Shown: positions 27,234 to 36,919 of the stretch, in pieces
How positions within the stretch are numbered: the stretch's first letter is position 1
Layout: every line of letters begins with the position of its first letter
DNA from: Bin80 sp965116685
Lineage (GTDB): Bacteria; Bacteroidota; Rhodothermia; Rhodothermales; Bin80
Length of the DNA: 64,000 nt
Direction of reading: 5' to 3'
Assembly (NCBI GenBank): GCA_965116685.1
Contig: OZ220707.1
Span: 3,410,001-3,474,000, forward strand
The notes under the pieces: model-generated
Told to the model about the DNA's origin: nothing
Databases searched by the model: none
What the model saw: only the letters and a program-made list of their open reading frames with translations
Made by a program: the position numbers and the translations under genes

Positions 27234-28442
27234 ATGGAAAGTTTCACTGATTCCGAACTGGAAAATCTTTTAAGCGACATTGAATCTGACCGGGTTGAGA
27301 GGAAGCGTTCATTCAGAGGAGACACGTCTAAAAAAGCTCGGCAGGCCATATGTGCCTTCGCCAATGACTTCCCAAATCACAACCGACCAGGACTCCTGTT
27401 TGTCGGTGCAGAAGATGATGGTTCTCCATCAGGAGAGTTCATCAGCGACGAGCTTTTGCGGAAGTTGGCTGATATGAAAACCGGCGGAAATATCCTCCCA
27501 TTGCCCGCTCTTTCGGTAGAGAAACGGCGACTTAAGGGTACCGAAATGGCAGTAGTGACGGTCATGCCTTCAGATATGCCACCGGTTAAATATGGGGGAC
27601 GGATATGGATTCGTACAGGACCACGGCGTTCGATTGCAAATGATCAGGAGGAACGCATTCTCAATGAAAAGAGAAGAGGAAAGAACTTGCCTTTCGATAT
27701 CAGCACTATCCCAATTAGCGCGATCTCAGATCTTTCAAAAACCATCTTTGAAAACGAATACCTTCCGGCTGCATTTGCTGAGGATGTATTGAAAAACAAT
27801 GGAAGGACATATGAAGAACAACTGACGTCATGCAAATTTACTGTATCACCCACAGACACCACTCCAACCTTGCTCGGACTGCTGTCCATTGGCAAAACCC
27901 CACAGGATTTCCTTCCAGGAGCGTATATTCAATTTTTGCGTATTGACGGCAGGGAGTTACACGATCCGGTAATAGACGAGGAGGATATACGTGGCGCTTT
28001 GGTTGAAATGCTGCGCCGTACTGAAGAGAAGCTAAAAGCTCATAATCGTACTTCAGTAGATATTGCCTCGGCACCGGTACACAAAAAAGAAGCCCCTTAT
28101 CCGCATGTAGCTCTTCAGCAAATTCTCTATAACGCCGTGCTTCACAGGACTTACGAAAATACTCATGCACCGGTACGTGTCTACTGGTTTAACGACCGTA
28201 TTGAAATTAACAGTCCAGGGGGGCCTTACGGCAATGTTACGCCAGAGAACTTTGGCAATCCCGGCATTACCGATTACCGTAATCCGAATATATGTGATGT
28301 GTTAAAAACATTCGGATTTGTTCAGGCGTTCGGTCGTGGTATCGCTACAGCCAGAACGGCAATGAAAGAAAATGGCAATCCTGAACCTGAATTTGAAGTC
28401 AATCAGAGTTTAGTTCTCTGTATACTGAGAGGAAAAACGTGA
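27234..28442 (+). CDS. Schlafen/AlbA_2-domain ATP-binding protein
   Basis: A 402-residue protein. Residues ~10-140 form an AlbA_2 (Schlafen-like) domain (ESDRVERKRSF...AICAFANDF, GLLFVGAEDDGS, VMPSDMPPVKYGGRIWIRTG). Residues ~285-390 form a GHKL-type HATPase_c_4 domain (YPHVALQQILYNAVLHRTYE, RIEINSPGGPYGNV, NPNICDVLKTFGFVQAFGRGI). Such proteins occur as regulators and in phage-defence loci. It overlaps the next gene by 4 bp (GTGA), so it is coupled to a ParA-like ATPase. A group II intron tip lies just upstream and an IS splits the partner. The domain call is strong; the role is unknown. Confidence 0.85.
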   Translation: MESFTDSELENLLSDIESDRVERKRSFRGDTSKKARQAICAFANDFPNHNRPGLLFVGAEDDGSPSGEFISDELLRKLADMKTGGNILPLPALSVEKRRLKGTEMAVVTVMPSDMPPVKYGGRIWIRTGPRRSIANDQEERILNEKRRGKNLPFDISTIPISAISDLSKTIFENEYLPAAFAEDVLKNNGRTYEEQLTSCKFTVSPTDTTPTLLGLLSIGKTPQDFLPGAYIQFLRIDGRELHDPVIDEEDIRGALVEMLRRTEEKLKAHNRTSVDIASAPVHKKEAPYPHVALQQILYNAVLHRTYENTHAPVRVYWFNDRIEINSPGGPYGNVTPENFGNPGITDYRNPNICDVLKTFGFVQAFGRGIATARTAMKENGNPEPEFEVNQSLVLCILRGKT

Positions 28443-29051
28443 AAGCATCTGTTCTGACATTTTTTAATAATAAAGGCGGTGTGGGAAAAACCTCCATGAT
28501 TTATCACTTAGCCTGGATGTTTGCCAGCCTAGAGAAACGAGTGATAACTTTCGATCTAGACCCACAGTCCAACCTCACCGCAGCATTTTTAAATGAAGGC
28601 GAGATTGAGACGGTCTGGAATCAGCAAAATGAAGGTTCCACAATTTACAATTGCGTCAAACCATTAGCCGATGTTGGAGATATTACAATACCTGTACTCA
28701 AGAATAGAACCACCGACCTTTACCTACTTCCGGGTGACATCAGATTGTCGGACTATGAAAGTGTTTTATCGGAAGCATGGCCGAAAAGCCTGGATGACAG
28801 TAATTTGTATCGCTATATGCGTATACTGAGTTCATTCTGGCAGGTCGTGCAGATGGCTGCCGACCAAGTACAGGCTGAAATTATTCTGATCGATATCGGG
28901 CCTAATCTTGGTGCAATCAATCGGTCGGTGCTCGTAGCTACAGACTATGTAGTCATACCTATGGGGGCAGACCTTTTTTCCCTGCAGGGACTGAAGAATC
29001 TTGGTCCAACACTAAGAAAATGGAAAAATCAATGGCGGAAAAGATTAGATA
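28439..29051 (+). pseudogene. ParA-like ATPase, 5' part (gene split by IS)
   Basis: Starts at GTG in a 4-bp overlap with the AlbA gene. Carries the deviant Walker A NNKGGVGKTS, the ITFDLDPQSNLT block (Walker A') and IILIDIGPNLGAINRSVLVA with DYVVIPMGAD, as in ParA/MinD/Soj ATPases. The reading frame is broken by an insertion directly after the target repeat TAGATA (29046-29051); the IS adds SAGQKIPKMANNL before a stop. Excising the IS and one TAGATA joins ...KRLD to NWRES in frame. The intact protein would be about 342 residues. The truncated form may still fold but lacks its C-terminal third. Confidence 0.85.
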
Positions 29052-31020
29052 GTGCTGGGCAGAAAATACCAAAAATGGCCAATAATCTTTGATTCAAGGT
29101 CTATGGAGTAGTTTTCGAGAATCGTTTTGGTTGCGAATTTTTAGGATTCAGGTAATTTCTGGGGGGATTTGGGGAGATTACAGGGGATCTGGTCCCCTAA
29201 GGCAGAATTCTTCGCATCTTTTAGGGGGCAAAAGGTTAACCCTGTTTGGACTTGGGCGTTGAATCTTCAACCATTTCTCTTTTTCACATGCGTAAGGTTT
29301 TTCAAGCTCAAATGACGATTGGCACCGTTCCCATTGAGGAGATTGAGCTGGATCTCAAGAGTCGGGACGATGTGATTGCCTATCTGTATGGGGTCCAACA
29401 GATCTTCAAGAATCCTCGGACCCGTAAACAGCTTTTTGATCTGATGGACTCCGGCTATAATCCTGGGGTCCGCAAGGATCGTGGACGTCCGGGGATGGAC
29501 CTGTGGAGGATCGTGGTATTGGCGGGCTTGCGTCAAGCGATCCACTGTGACTATGATCGTCTGGCGGTATTGGCCAATGGGTTAAAGTCCCTTCGCCAGA
29601 TGATGGGACACAGCGATGCTGACGACACGCAGTACAACCGTCAGACCATCCAGGATAATGTGTCGGGCCTGTCTCCGGAGCTTCTTGGGCAGATAAATGC
29701 TCTGGTGGTGAAACAGGGGCACCAAGCCGTAGGGCACACCGAGGGAGAACTGTTGAAAACACGAGGAGACTCCAAAGTCGTCAAGACGAATGTTGAGTTT
29801 CCCACGGATGTGCGTCTGATGTGGGATACGATTCGGTGTATGATCCGCAAGTGTGTACGGGTATCGAAGCAGTCGGGGCTTAGGGGCTGGCGGCAACATG
29901 CCTATCTTCAGCGAGAGACGTACAAATTATTTCAATCCATCCGCACGGCTCGGCAGTACAAATCCAACCACGAGGGGGTAGAAGCATACCTGGCGTACTG
30001 TTGCAAGATTCGGGAGAAAGCGGAACAACTGCTTCGCGATTTGGATGCATTTCTTACGTCGCCCATGGATCAGAACCATGTGGGTCAACCTTCTGGCTTG
30101 GATGCAAAACAGCTGGCTCAGCTGCAGAGTGCAAAGGTTCGGATCGTGGAATTGGTCGCCTATGCGGCGAAATTTGCAGACCAAATTGATCGTCGCATTC
30201 TGCGGGGAGAAACGATTCCTTCCGAGGAGAAGGTGATGTCTATTTTCAAACCGCATACGTGTTGGATCAAGAAAGGCAAAGTCGGCGTCGTATGCGAGTT
30301 AGGGGTTCCGGTTGCGATGATCGAGGATGAGCATCAATTTGTCTTGGGATACGAAATTATATGGACCGGGACGGACAAGGATGTGGCCGTATCCTTGATT
30401 AAATCGACGCAGGCGATCTACCCAGACGCTCGGAGTTGTTCGTTGGATCGGGGGTTTTACAGTCCAGAAACGTTTGACGAATTGGATCAGTTGTTAGAGG
30501 TCAACGCAACGCTGAAGAAGGGGCGCTGTACGAAAGAGGAGCAGGAACGTCAGGCAACGGACTCGTTCAAACAAGGACGCAAAGGACATTCGGCAGTGGA
30601 ATCTGCACTGAATAATTTAGGCCAACGAGGATGGGATGTGGTACGTGAAGTGAGCCCAGAGAGCTTTGAGCGGGTTGTAGCTACCGCCGTCCTGGCGGCC
30701 AATCTCCACCGGTTGGGACGTCTGGTTCTCAGCCAAGAACTGAAACGTGCCAAACGCCGACGGCGTGCAGCGTAGGAGATCTCTGAAGTCGAGTCAAGAT
30801 ATGACCGCGCGTTCGACGCGGATGGCAGAGGTACGTTCAGACTGCACGAAATCTACGGATATAGCATTGCAACACGACAAGAACAAAGCCAAAAACGGAC
30901 GCGAAAGGGACCGAATGGACACGGGGCCTCCAAAGTTCGTCATGTCGAGGGGAAAATTGAGGAAACCTCCCAATTTCTACTGAGTCGAAATTCAAAAAAC
31001 AGCTATTTTCTGCCAAGCAC
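29052..31020 (+). mobile_element. ISNCY-type insertion sequence, 1969 bp
   Basis: Bounded by imperfect inverted repeats GTGCTGGGCAGAAAATA (29052) and GTGCTTGGCAGAAAATA (read inward from 31020). It is flanked by a perfect 6-bp direct repeat TAGATA (29046-29051 and 31021-31026). Carries one intact transposase and ~245 bp of non-coding sequence downstream of it. The clean target duplication indicates a single recent insertion into the ParA-like gene. Confidence 0.92.
29288..30775 (+). CDS. ISNCY-family transposase
   Basis: The start is set at the ATG of MRKVFQAQMTIG, which matches how related transposases begin; an alternative TTG lies 42 bp upstream. 495 residues. The block KDRGRPGMDLWRIVVLAGLR with CDYDRLAVLANGLKSLRQMMGH is typical of the ISNCY (ISDol1-like) group. 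Candidate acidic residues lie in CSLDRGFYSPE and in the C-terminal HSAVESALNNLGQRGWD. The C-terminus ends in a basic tail (KRAKRRRRAA). Uninterrupted. A decayed relative lies at 25857-26030. Confidence 0.85.
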   Translation: MRKVFQAQMTIGTVPIEEIELDLKSRDDVIAYLYGVQQIFKNPRTRKQLFDLMDSGYNPGVRKDRGRPGMDLWRIVVLAGLRQAIHCDYDRLAVLANGLKSLRQMMGHSDADDTQYNRQTIQDNVSGLSPELLGQINALVVKQGHQAVGHTEGELLKTRGDSKVVKTNVEFPTDVRLMWDTIRCMIRKCVRVSKQSGLRGWRQHAYLQRETYKLFQSIRTARQYKSNHEGVEAYLAYCCKIREKAEQLLRDLDAFLTSPMDQNHVGQPSGLDAKQLAQLQSAKVRIVELVAYAAKFADQIDRRILRGETIPSEEKVMSIFKPHTCWIKKGKVGVVCELGVPVAMIEDEHQFVLGYEIIWTGTDKDVAVSLIKSTQAIYPDARSCSLDRGFYSPETFDELDQLLEVNATLKKGRCTKEEQERQATDSFKQGRKGHSAVESALNNLGQRGWDVVREVSPESFERVVATAVLAANLHRLGRLVLSQELKRAKRRRRAA

Positions 31021-31433
31021 TAGATAACTGGAGAGAGAGTGAAGATGCGTCTTCATGGAAGAACTTTCAACTTCCCCGAGGAGAGATGCAGCCGATAGGA
31101 TACTTGTGCCAGCAACATGGTGTACGGTTAGACCGACCCGTAAAAGCCTATGACAAATGGGTACAGCGCATACCGGAAACCTATTGCGAATCTGTATTAA
31201 ATGAGGATCCGAATGGTAATGGGAAGTTGGAGAAAGAGCATTGCCTAGCGACCGTAAAACATTACCGCAGTCTGATTCCTATGGCCCAAGAGCATCGCAA
31301 ACCGATTTTCAATTTAACTTCGGCAGATGGAGCAATAGGTTCTCACGCAAATGCTGTACGGGATTCAAAAGAAGATTTTAAGCAACTTGCAATCAAGATC
31401 GCTTCGAAAATGGGAATAAATATAGAAGCGTAG
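31021..31433 (+). pseudogene. ParA-like ATPase, 3' part
   Basis: Begins at the second TAGATA repeat and continues in the ParA frame: NWRESEDASSWKNFQLPRGE, then MQPIGYLCQQHGVRLDRPVK to the natural stop. A stand-alone ATG at 31086 could start a 115-residue product, but there is no sign of a separate ribosome site. It contains no Walker motif. Together with 28439-29051 it reconstitutes the whole gene. Confidence 0.85.
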
Positions 31434-31529
31434 TTACTTTTTTAGATTTTTTCAGTTTTAGAGGAGTGGTTTCGGAAAATTAGGCGAAGGCCCAAAATCT
31501 GCATTGAATCGGTGCAGAGCAGGCATCGG

Positions 31530-34295
31530 TTACCCAATGGAATGTACCTTCAATAAATGCTCGGGAACGAAATCCCCCCACTTATCTACTTCGTCTTGCT
31601 GTGCGGTAAAATAGAAAATCTGCCGATCCTTGGCCAGGGTTACCATTGTTTTGATGATTGCCTGTGCTCGCTCATCGTCACTGTTGGCCAGGGTCTCATC
31701 GAGGGTGAGTGGTAAACGGTAGTTGGTCTCCTGTGTCTCAACGAACGCAAGGCGCACAGACAGGAGAAGCTGAACCCTTGTTGCGCTAGATAACTCCGTT
31801 AAATCAAAATCACGCTTTCGCTGATCATCTCGCGCCTGGAAACTGTCCTTTTGTGGGATCTTAAGCGTGTAGCGGTGGTCAGTAACTCGTTGAAAATTTT
31901 TCTGTGCACGCTGAAATACCAGGGGGGCATTCTTGATGGTGTTCTCACGGAGTGTTTCAAGGATCGCCTGTCCGACCGCTTTTGCCGCTTTCTCTTCCCG
32001 AACGCCCTCAAGCGCAATCCGCTTGTCTTCCTTTTCAGCCAATGCATTTTCGAGAGAGTTACCTCTTTCTGCACGTTCAATATCGGCATCGAGTCGGGTC
32101 AACCGCTCCTGCAAGTCCTTCTCTTTTGCAGATTCCTGCTGCGCGAGCGTCAACTCGCTCTCCAGATCTTCCGTTTTCAGGAGTGATTGATATTCCTGTG
32201 GAAGGTCTTGGCGCAGGCTCTCTGAGCGTATCCGTAATTCGTTCGCTTGGGAGTTTGCATTGGTCCATTCCGAAAATTGTCTGGCACAGTTCGCGAGGCC
32301 AGCAAGATCCCCTGTATCCAGTTCCAGGTCTGTGAACACCTTTGTATACCGGGACTCTTGATCTTCGAGTTGGCTCTGGGTCGTTTCCCAGGTTTTCTTC
32401 TCCTGAGCAAGGCGGTCGCTTTCGCGTTTTGCGGCATCATTATCGTGTCGAAGTTCATCAAGAAGCCGTTCCGCATCCCGCGGATCAGTTGGACGTTCGT
32501 ATCTGTGCTTTGCAAATAGATCTCCTGTAGTTTCCAGGAGAGTTCTATACCTTTCAGATGCGATGTTGCATCTACTGTTTAATTCCTTTGCTTTACGATC
32601 CAGATTCCGCCAGTTGAGAATGCGATCAACAACTTCGATCAGAGAAGTAACGTCACTCGGGGGATCATCAAGATGAAGTGAGGTGACTAGTTCTTGCTTG
32701 CGGGTTTCAAGTTTAGATTCCCGTTCGGTCAGGTTTTCCAGGGAACGCTCGATCCGTGATTGTTCATAGGACTTCAATTCGTCCAGTTTTACTTTGGAGC
32801 GTGTTTCAATTAACTGGTCCAGCCCCGACTGCAACGAATCCAGATCAGACTCTTGAGACAGTTCTGGAAGTAGACGCTTCAGTGTATCAATTTGTGTGGA
32901 TGGGATCTGTGGTTGTTTGTCTGAGCGGAGCAGGTTATGGATCCAGAGGGTGAGTACACTGATCAGCAGTCCAGAGTACCCAATAGGATGCAGGGTAATT
33001 CCGACTCCTAGGGATAGGAGTGCAGAAAGGATAATTGTAACGATCAGTAAGGTACGGGCATTTTGCCGTTTTGGGGAATCAGTTTTCAAAGCGAGAATCC
33101 ATTGCACGAGAATCTGTTGTGCATCACGGAGATTGTCACTGTTCATGCCAGCATCCCTCTGATTAATGGCTTCGAGAAGGGTTTTTAATGCTTTGAGTGA
33201 CTGTTTTTCATGAATATGCGAACCAAAGTCTTTCGCATATTTTTGCAGGTCTCGAAGGTTTTCCGGTGTGAAAGCAGGCTCCCAACCCTGCTTTGCGCGG
33301 CCACCAAGGTTTTTCCAGGCATCCCGCGCCTGTTCTTTTATGGCCTGGCAGGTTTCTTTCAGGTTTTCAAGGTCTCGGTATTGTTCAGCGCAGTCGCGGA
33401 CATGTGAATCCAGAAGTTGCAATTCGCCTGGTTTAAGTCCATTTGGCGAGAGTCGATTTTGATGAAGCTTTTCCTGCGTGGATTTAATTGTTTCGTGCTG
33501 CACATCAACATCTCGTTCCAATTGACGAAGTAGGTTGGCTAATTTCCGAGTTTTCGATACAATGTCAGTCAGATCATGGCTGGAGCGAATCACCGCAGGG
33601 TAGGCACCTGCAATGGCGGCGGCTTTTTGGTATTCTCCTTCAGCAATCTGCCATTTTTGAATCTTTTCAATGGTCGCTACGCGTCCTGCGGCTTGCCTGG
33701 ATGCATCAAGCTCAGACTGAATGTTGGTACGCTGATTTTTCTGTTCCTGAAGATGGCGTTGTTCCTGAAGTACTTGTCGCAGCTTGTTGTCGGCATGCTC
33801 AAATTCTCTGGCTTCAGTGGTTTTATTGTATCGTTTCTGGAGACTGAATGCAAGTTTTTTACCAGCTTCAGCAATATCAAACCCGCCGTTGGCTTGTTTG
33901 ATAATTTCCTTGGCTAAATCCCCGTCCTCCCTTCCCGTGATTTCCGGGAGGAGTTCCTGTAGAGATAGGTGGTAACTTTTGGGCCGTAGAAACTGGGATA
34001 GCTCGCTTCGATTTACTTTTTTCACTCCGATGCGGCATTCGGACCGGCGATCTTTCACGTCCACATGCAGTGTTTGGTGACCAAAACAAAGGTCTGCAGT
34101 TCCATATAAGTTCACTGCACGGGCGGCACTTTGCAGCAGCATCCCATTAAGAGCATTGGCAATCGTGGTCTTTCCAGCCCCATTTGGACCAAATACGATA
34201 TTGAGGTGAGCAGAAAGATTGGAGAGACAAAGATCAAAACGGGAACCATACATCCGGTCAACCCGCACCTCCTTAAAGAATAATGATTCAGGCAT
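31530..34295 (-). CDS. SMC/SbcC-like (YhaN-like) AAA ATPase with coiled coils
   Basis: The start is placed at MPESLFFKEVRVDRMYG, where the AAA domain begins; a longer frame adds ten polar residues. 921 residues: Walker A FGPNGAGKTTIAN near residue 35, long coiled coils, two hydrophobic helices in the middle (TLLIVTIILSALLSLGVGI and GLLISVLTLWIHNLL), more coiled coil, then ABC-type signature ELSSATRVQLLLSVRLAF and Walker B PLTLDETLANSDDERAQ. The central membrane pair is typical of YhaN-type rather than SbcC proteins. The start overlaps the stop of the upstream phosphoesterase by 8 bp, consistent with a YhaO/YhaN or SbcD/SbcC complex in DNA end processing. Confidence 0.85.
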   Translation of the reverse strand: MPESLFFKEVRVDRMYGSRFDLCLSNLSAHLNIVFGPNGAGKTTIANALNGMLLQSAARAVNLYGTADLCFGHQTLHVDVKDRRSECRIGVKKVNRSELSQFLRPKSYHLSLQELLPEITGREDGDLAKEIIKQANGGFDIAEAGKKLAFSLQKRYNKTTEAREFEHADNKLRQVLQEQRHLQEQKNQRTNIQSELDASRQAAGRVATIEKIQKWQIAEGEYQKAAAIAGAYPAVIRSSHDLTDIVSKTRKLANLLRQLERDVDVQHETIKSTQEKLHQNRLSPNGLKPGELQLLDSHVRDCAEQYRDLENLKETCQAIKEQARDAWKNLGGRAKQGWEPAFTPENLRDLQKYAKDFGSHIHEKQSLKALKTLLEAINQRDAGMNSDNLRDAQQILVQWILALKTDSPKRQNARTLLIVTIILSALLSLGVGITLHPIGYSGLLISVLTLWIHNLLRSDKQPQIPSTQIDTLKRLLPELSQESDLDSLQSGLDQLIETRSKVKLDELKSYEQSRIERSLENLTERESKLETRKQELVTSLHLDDPPSDVTSLIEVVDRILNWRNLDRKAKELNSRCNIASERYRTLLETTGDLFAKHRYERPTDPRDAERLLDELRHDNDAAKRESDRLAQEKKTWETTQSQLEDQESRYTKVFTDLELDTGDLAGLANCARQFSEWTNANSQANELRIRSESLRQDLPQEYQSLLKTEDLESELTLAQQESAKEKDLQERLTRLDADIERAERGNSLENALAEKEDKRIALEGVREEKAAKAVGQAILETLRENTIKNAPLVFQRAQKNFQRVTDHRYTLKIPQKDSFQARDDQRKRDFDLTELSSATRVQLLLSVRLAFVETQETNYRLPLTLDETLANSDDERAQAIIKTMVTLAKDRQIFYFTAQQDEVDKWGDFVPEHLLKVHSIG

Positions 34296-35550
34296 TGTCT
34301 TCTTTCTGTGCCAGGAGTTCATCAAGCAGCAGCATCACCTGCTGGTTTACCAGCCTGGCAAGTGTCTCTGGGGCGGGTTCTTTTTCACCGAGATTCCGGA
34401 ACCCGGCACTTTTGTATACCGTCTCTGCAGCGTCACGCGCGTCATTGAGTAAGGCGTGACCGTCAGTATTTTCGAGCTCTATAAGCCATCGTGCGAGTAT
34501 ACCTGGTGGATCATTTTTGAGCTGTGCAATCTCCTGCAGGTCACGGATTGGCGCGGTATTAATGGATACTTTGTCAATCGTGAGGCTGCATCCATGGACT
34601 TGCAGATCATAAGTGTCAGTGTTGGCAAGTTGTTCAGTGGACAGTTTGCGATGTAACCGCGTTTGTCCCTCAAGTATCAGTCGACAGGAAAGATGTTGGA
34701 GCAGAGGATGATTCTTGGTCAGTTCTGTGGCGAATTCCTCAAGCTGCTCTACTACAGATATGTTTATGTCCCCGACCTGCTCCCGACCTGATACATCAAT
34801 CACAACCTCTTCGTAGCGTACGGATGCCAGAGAGAGCTGCTCAGTTTGAATATGATTACGACCATCAATCGAGATCATCCATGGCCCATGAGTACCGGGT
34901 TCACCAGGATGCAAAGGCTGAGGGGATCCCGGATATAAGACCGGGGCTCTGTAATCTTGATGAAGTTGTGGGGCGTGTATATGCCCAAGTAACCATAGGT
35001 CAACGGGTTGAGCATCCAGGTCTCGTTTCGCTAGCGGGGCGTACCCCCCTTGACTCTCTAGATCTCCGTGAACAATGCCAACCGTAAAATTTTCACTCTG
35101 CGGCAGATTGAAAATATCTAGAGGCGACGGGTCATAATGGGCACTGGGGAAGGACCATCCAACGCAACGAAGAGATCGCCCCGAGCGGGTCGACAATGTT
35201 TTTTCCTCCCATGTTCCACCCTGCCCAAGCAGTATGAGATTGTCATGTGGCATGGATTTAGCGAGTTGGGGAAAAACTTCATGGTCATGGTTTCCGGCAA
35301 CCGCAACCACAGGGATATCACGTTGGCTCAACCTGGAAATGCCGTTTCGAAGGGGTCCATATGCTTCGAAGTACGAATTCCTGTTATCGGCCATGTCCCC
35401 CGTCAGAATCACAGCATCGACATTATTATCAATGGCTTTTGTGACGGCTCGTTCCCAGACGGCACGAACGGATAGGGATGGATCGTCGGTGGGAACCCGG
35501 GATGGATAGCGCCCCAAGTGGGCATCACCAAGGCAAAGAAGTTTGATCAA
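34288..35550 (-). CDS. SbcD/YhaO-like metallophosphoesterase
   Basis: The best start is TTG at 35550 (giving IKLLCLGDAHLGRYPSR); upstream residues in the open frame do not fit the family. About 420 residues. Calcineurin-type metal motifs are all present: GDAHLG, ILTGDMADNRN, AVAGNHDHEV, GIVHGDLESQ and LWLLGHIHAPQ. This is the Mre11/SbcD nuclease-subunit fold. Its 3' end overlaps the YhaN-like ATPase gene, so the two form an operon and probably a complex. A ~110-bp divergent spacer separates it from the aconitase X gene. Confidence 0.87.
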   Translation of the reverse strand: MIKLLCLGDAHLGRYPSRVPTDDPSLSVRAVWERAVTKAIDNNVDAVILTGDMADNRNSYFEAYGPLRNGISRLSQRDIPVVAVAGNHDHEVFPQLAKSMPHDNLILLGQGGTWEEKTLSTRSGRSLRCVGWSFPSAHYDPSPLDIFNLPQSENFTVGIVHGDLESQGGYAPLAKRDLDAQPVDLWLLGHIHAPQLHQDYRAPVLYPGSPQPLHPGEPGTHGPWMISIDGRNHIQTEQLSLASVRYEEVVIDVSGREQVGDINISVVEQLEEFATELTKNHPLLQHLSCRLILEGQTRLHRKLSTEQLANTDTYDLQVHGCSLTIDKVSINTAPIRDLQEIAQLKNDPPGILARWLIELENTDGHALLNDARDAAETVYKSAGFRNLGEKEPAPETLARLVNQQVMLLLDELLAQKEDNA

Positions 35551-35659
35551 AGCATTCAGGGGGTATTTCAAGGGGAAATATAGTGATCTGATTCGTACCA
35601 TACAGGGAGTTGGAAGTTGGAGGGTTTTTTCTCAGGAAAGAGACTATAGATTACCGTCG

Positions 35660-36919
35660 ATGAATCTGACTTTAAGTGATCAGGCGGATTTGCATGGTGA
35701 GCAGGGGAAGGCTCGGCAGATGGCCATGCGGATTCTTGTACGCATGTTACCGGCCTTCGGGGCCCAAAAACTTCTGGATATCACCGCTGCGCATATTGAC
35801 AGCTCACTATTCCAGGGAGATGCAACTCTTGAGTATGCGGAGCGCTTATCAGGTTGGGGAGCGAGGGTCGTTGTTCCGGCGACACTGAATGTGAGTGGGA
35901 TAGACGAATATGGATGGGAACATTGGGCGGTGCCTGCAGATTGGGCGGAAAAAGCCCGAAGGCAGATGATTGCCTATCAGTCCATGGGATGCAAGCCTAT
36001 CTGGACCTGTGCGCCATATCAGGAAAGTGAACGTCCAGTTTTCGGACAACAAGTGGCATGGGGAGAATCCAGTGCGGTCGTATTCGTGAATTCGGTTCTG
36101 GGGGCAAGGACAGCACGTTATCCGGATCTTTTGGATATATGCGCGGCGATTACCGGTCGCGCTCCAGCAGCAGGCTTGCATCTGGAGGAGAACCGGCGAG
36201 GGCAATTATTCTATCGACTCCGTGGCATCCCGACCACCCTCCTGGAAGATGACAGCTTTTATGGCGTACTGGGGCACCTGATTGGCATGGATGCCGGGAC
36301 ACTGGTTCCAGTAATTGAAGGTCTGGATACAGTTCCGAACGAAGATAACCTGAAAGCGTTGGGGGCGGCAATGGCTTCCGCGGGATCGGTTGCGCTTTAT
36401 CATATCATTGGCGTTACTCCCGAGGCCCCGGATAGGGACACGGTATTTTGTGGAGCCCCCCCTCTTCGTAGCGCGGCGATTACAATGGACATGCTGCGCA
36501 CGGTGCGCAAAGAATTAACCACGACCGAGGATGATCAACTGAAGATAATTGCTCTGGGGAGTCCTCATTTTTCTTTGAATGAGTTTGCTTCATTGTCAAA
36601 ACTTGTGGAGGGGAAATGCAAGCATGAACGTGTCCAGTTTTTGATTACTGCAAGCCGCGTGGTTCGTACACTTGCAGACAAGGCAGGGTATCTGGAGACG
36701 ATCAGGCGTTTTGGAGGAACTGTGACGGTGGATACATGCATCCTGACCAGTCCGATGCTTCCCGATTCCATTGATGTGTTGATGACAAATTCCGCGAAGT
36801 ATGCCTATTACGCGCCTGGGTTGTTGGGAACTCGTGTGGTGTACGGATCACTCGAAGATTGTGTCCAATCCGCCATGTTGGGTAGAATTGAAATCGATTC
36901 AACACGATGGGACACGTAA
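35660..36919 (+). CDS. Aconitase X, large (catalytic) subunit
   Basis: The start is chosen at MNLTLSDQADLHGEQGKAR, the usual N-terminus of this family; the frame opens earlier at 35543 but would overlap the divergent gene. 419 residues. Landmarks include DITAAHIDSSLFQGDATLEY, VVVPATLNVSG, RQMIAYQSMGCKPIWTCAPY and GESSAVVFVNSVLGART (iron-sulfur cluster and substrate region). The 3' end overlaps the small-subunit gene (36907) by 13 bp. Bacterial AcnX enzymes characterised so far dehydrate cis-3-hydroxy-L-proline; archaeal ones dehydrate phosphomevalonate. No other hydroxyproline gene is adjacent, so the substrate stays open. Confidence 0.88.
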   Translation: MNLTLSDQADLHGEQGKARQMAMRILVRMLPAFGAQKLLDITAAHIDSSLFQGDATLEYAERLSGWGARVVVPATLNVSGIDEYGWEHWAVPADWAEKARRQMIAYQSMGCKPIWTCAPYQESERPVFGQQVAWGESSAVVFVNSVLGARTARYPDLLDICAAITGRAPAAGLHLEENRRGQLFYRLRGIPTTLLEDDSFYGVLGHLIGMDAGTLVPVIEGLDTVPNEDNLKALGAAMASAGSVALYHIIGVTPEAPDRDTVFCGAPPLRSAAITMDMLRTVRKELTTTEDDQLKIIALGSPHFSLNEFASLSKLVEGKCKHERVQFLITASRVVRTLADKAGYLETIRRFGGTVTVDTCILTSPMLPDSIDVLMTNSAKYAYYAPGLLGTRVVYGSLEDCVQSAMLGRIEIDSTRWDT

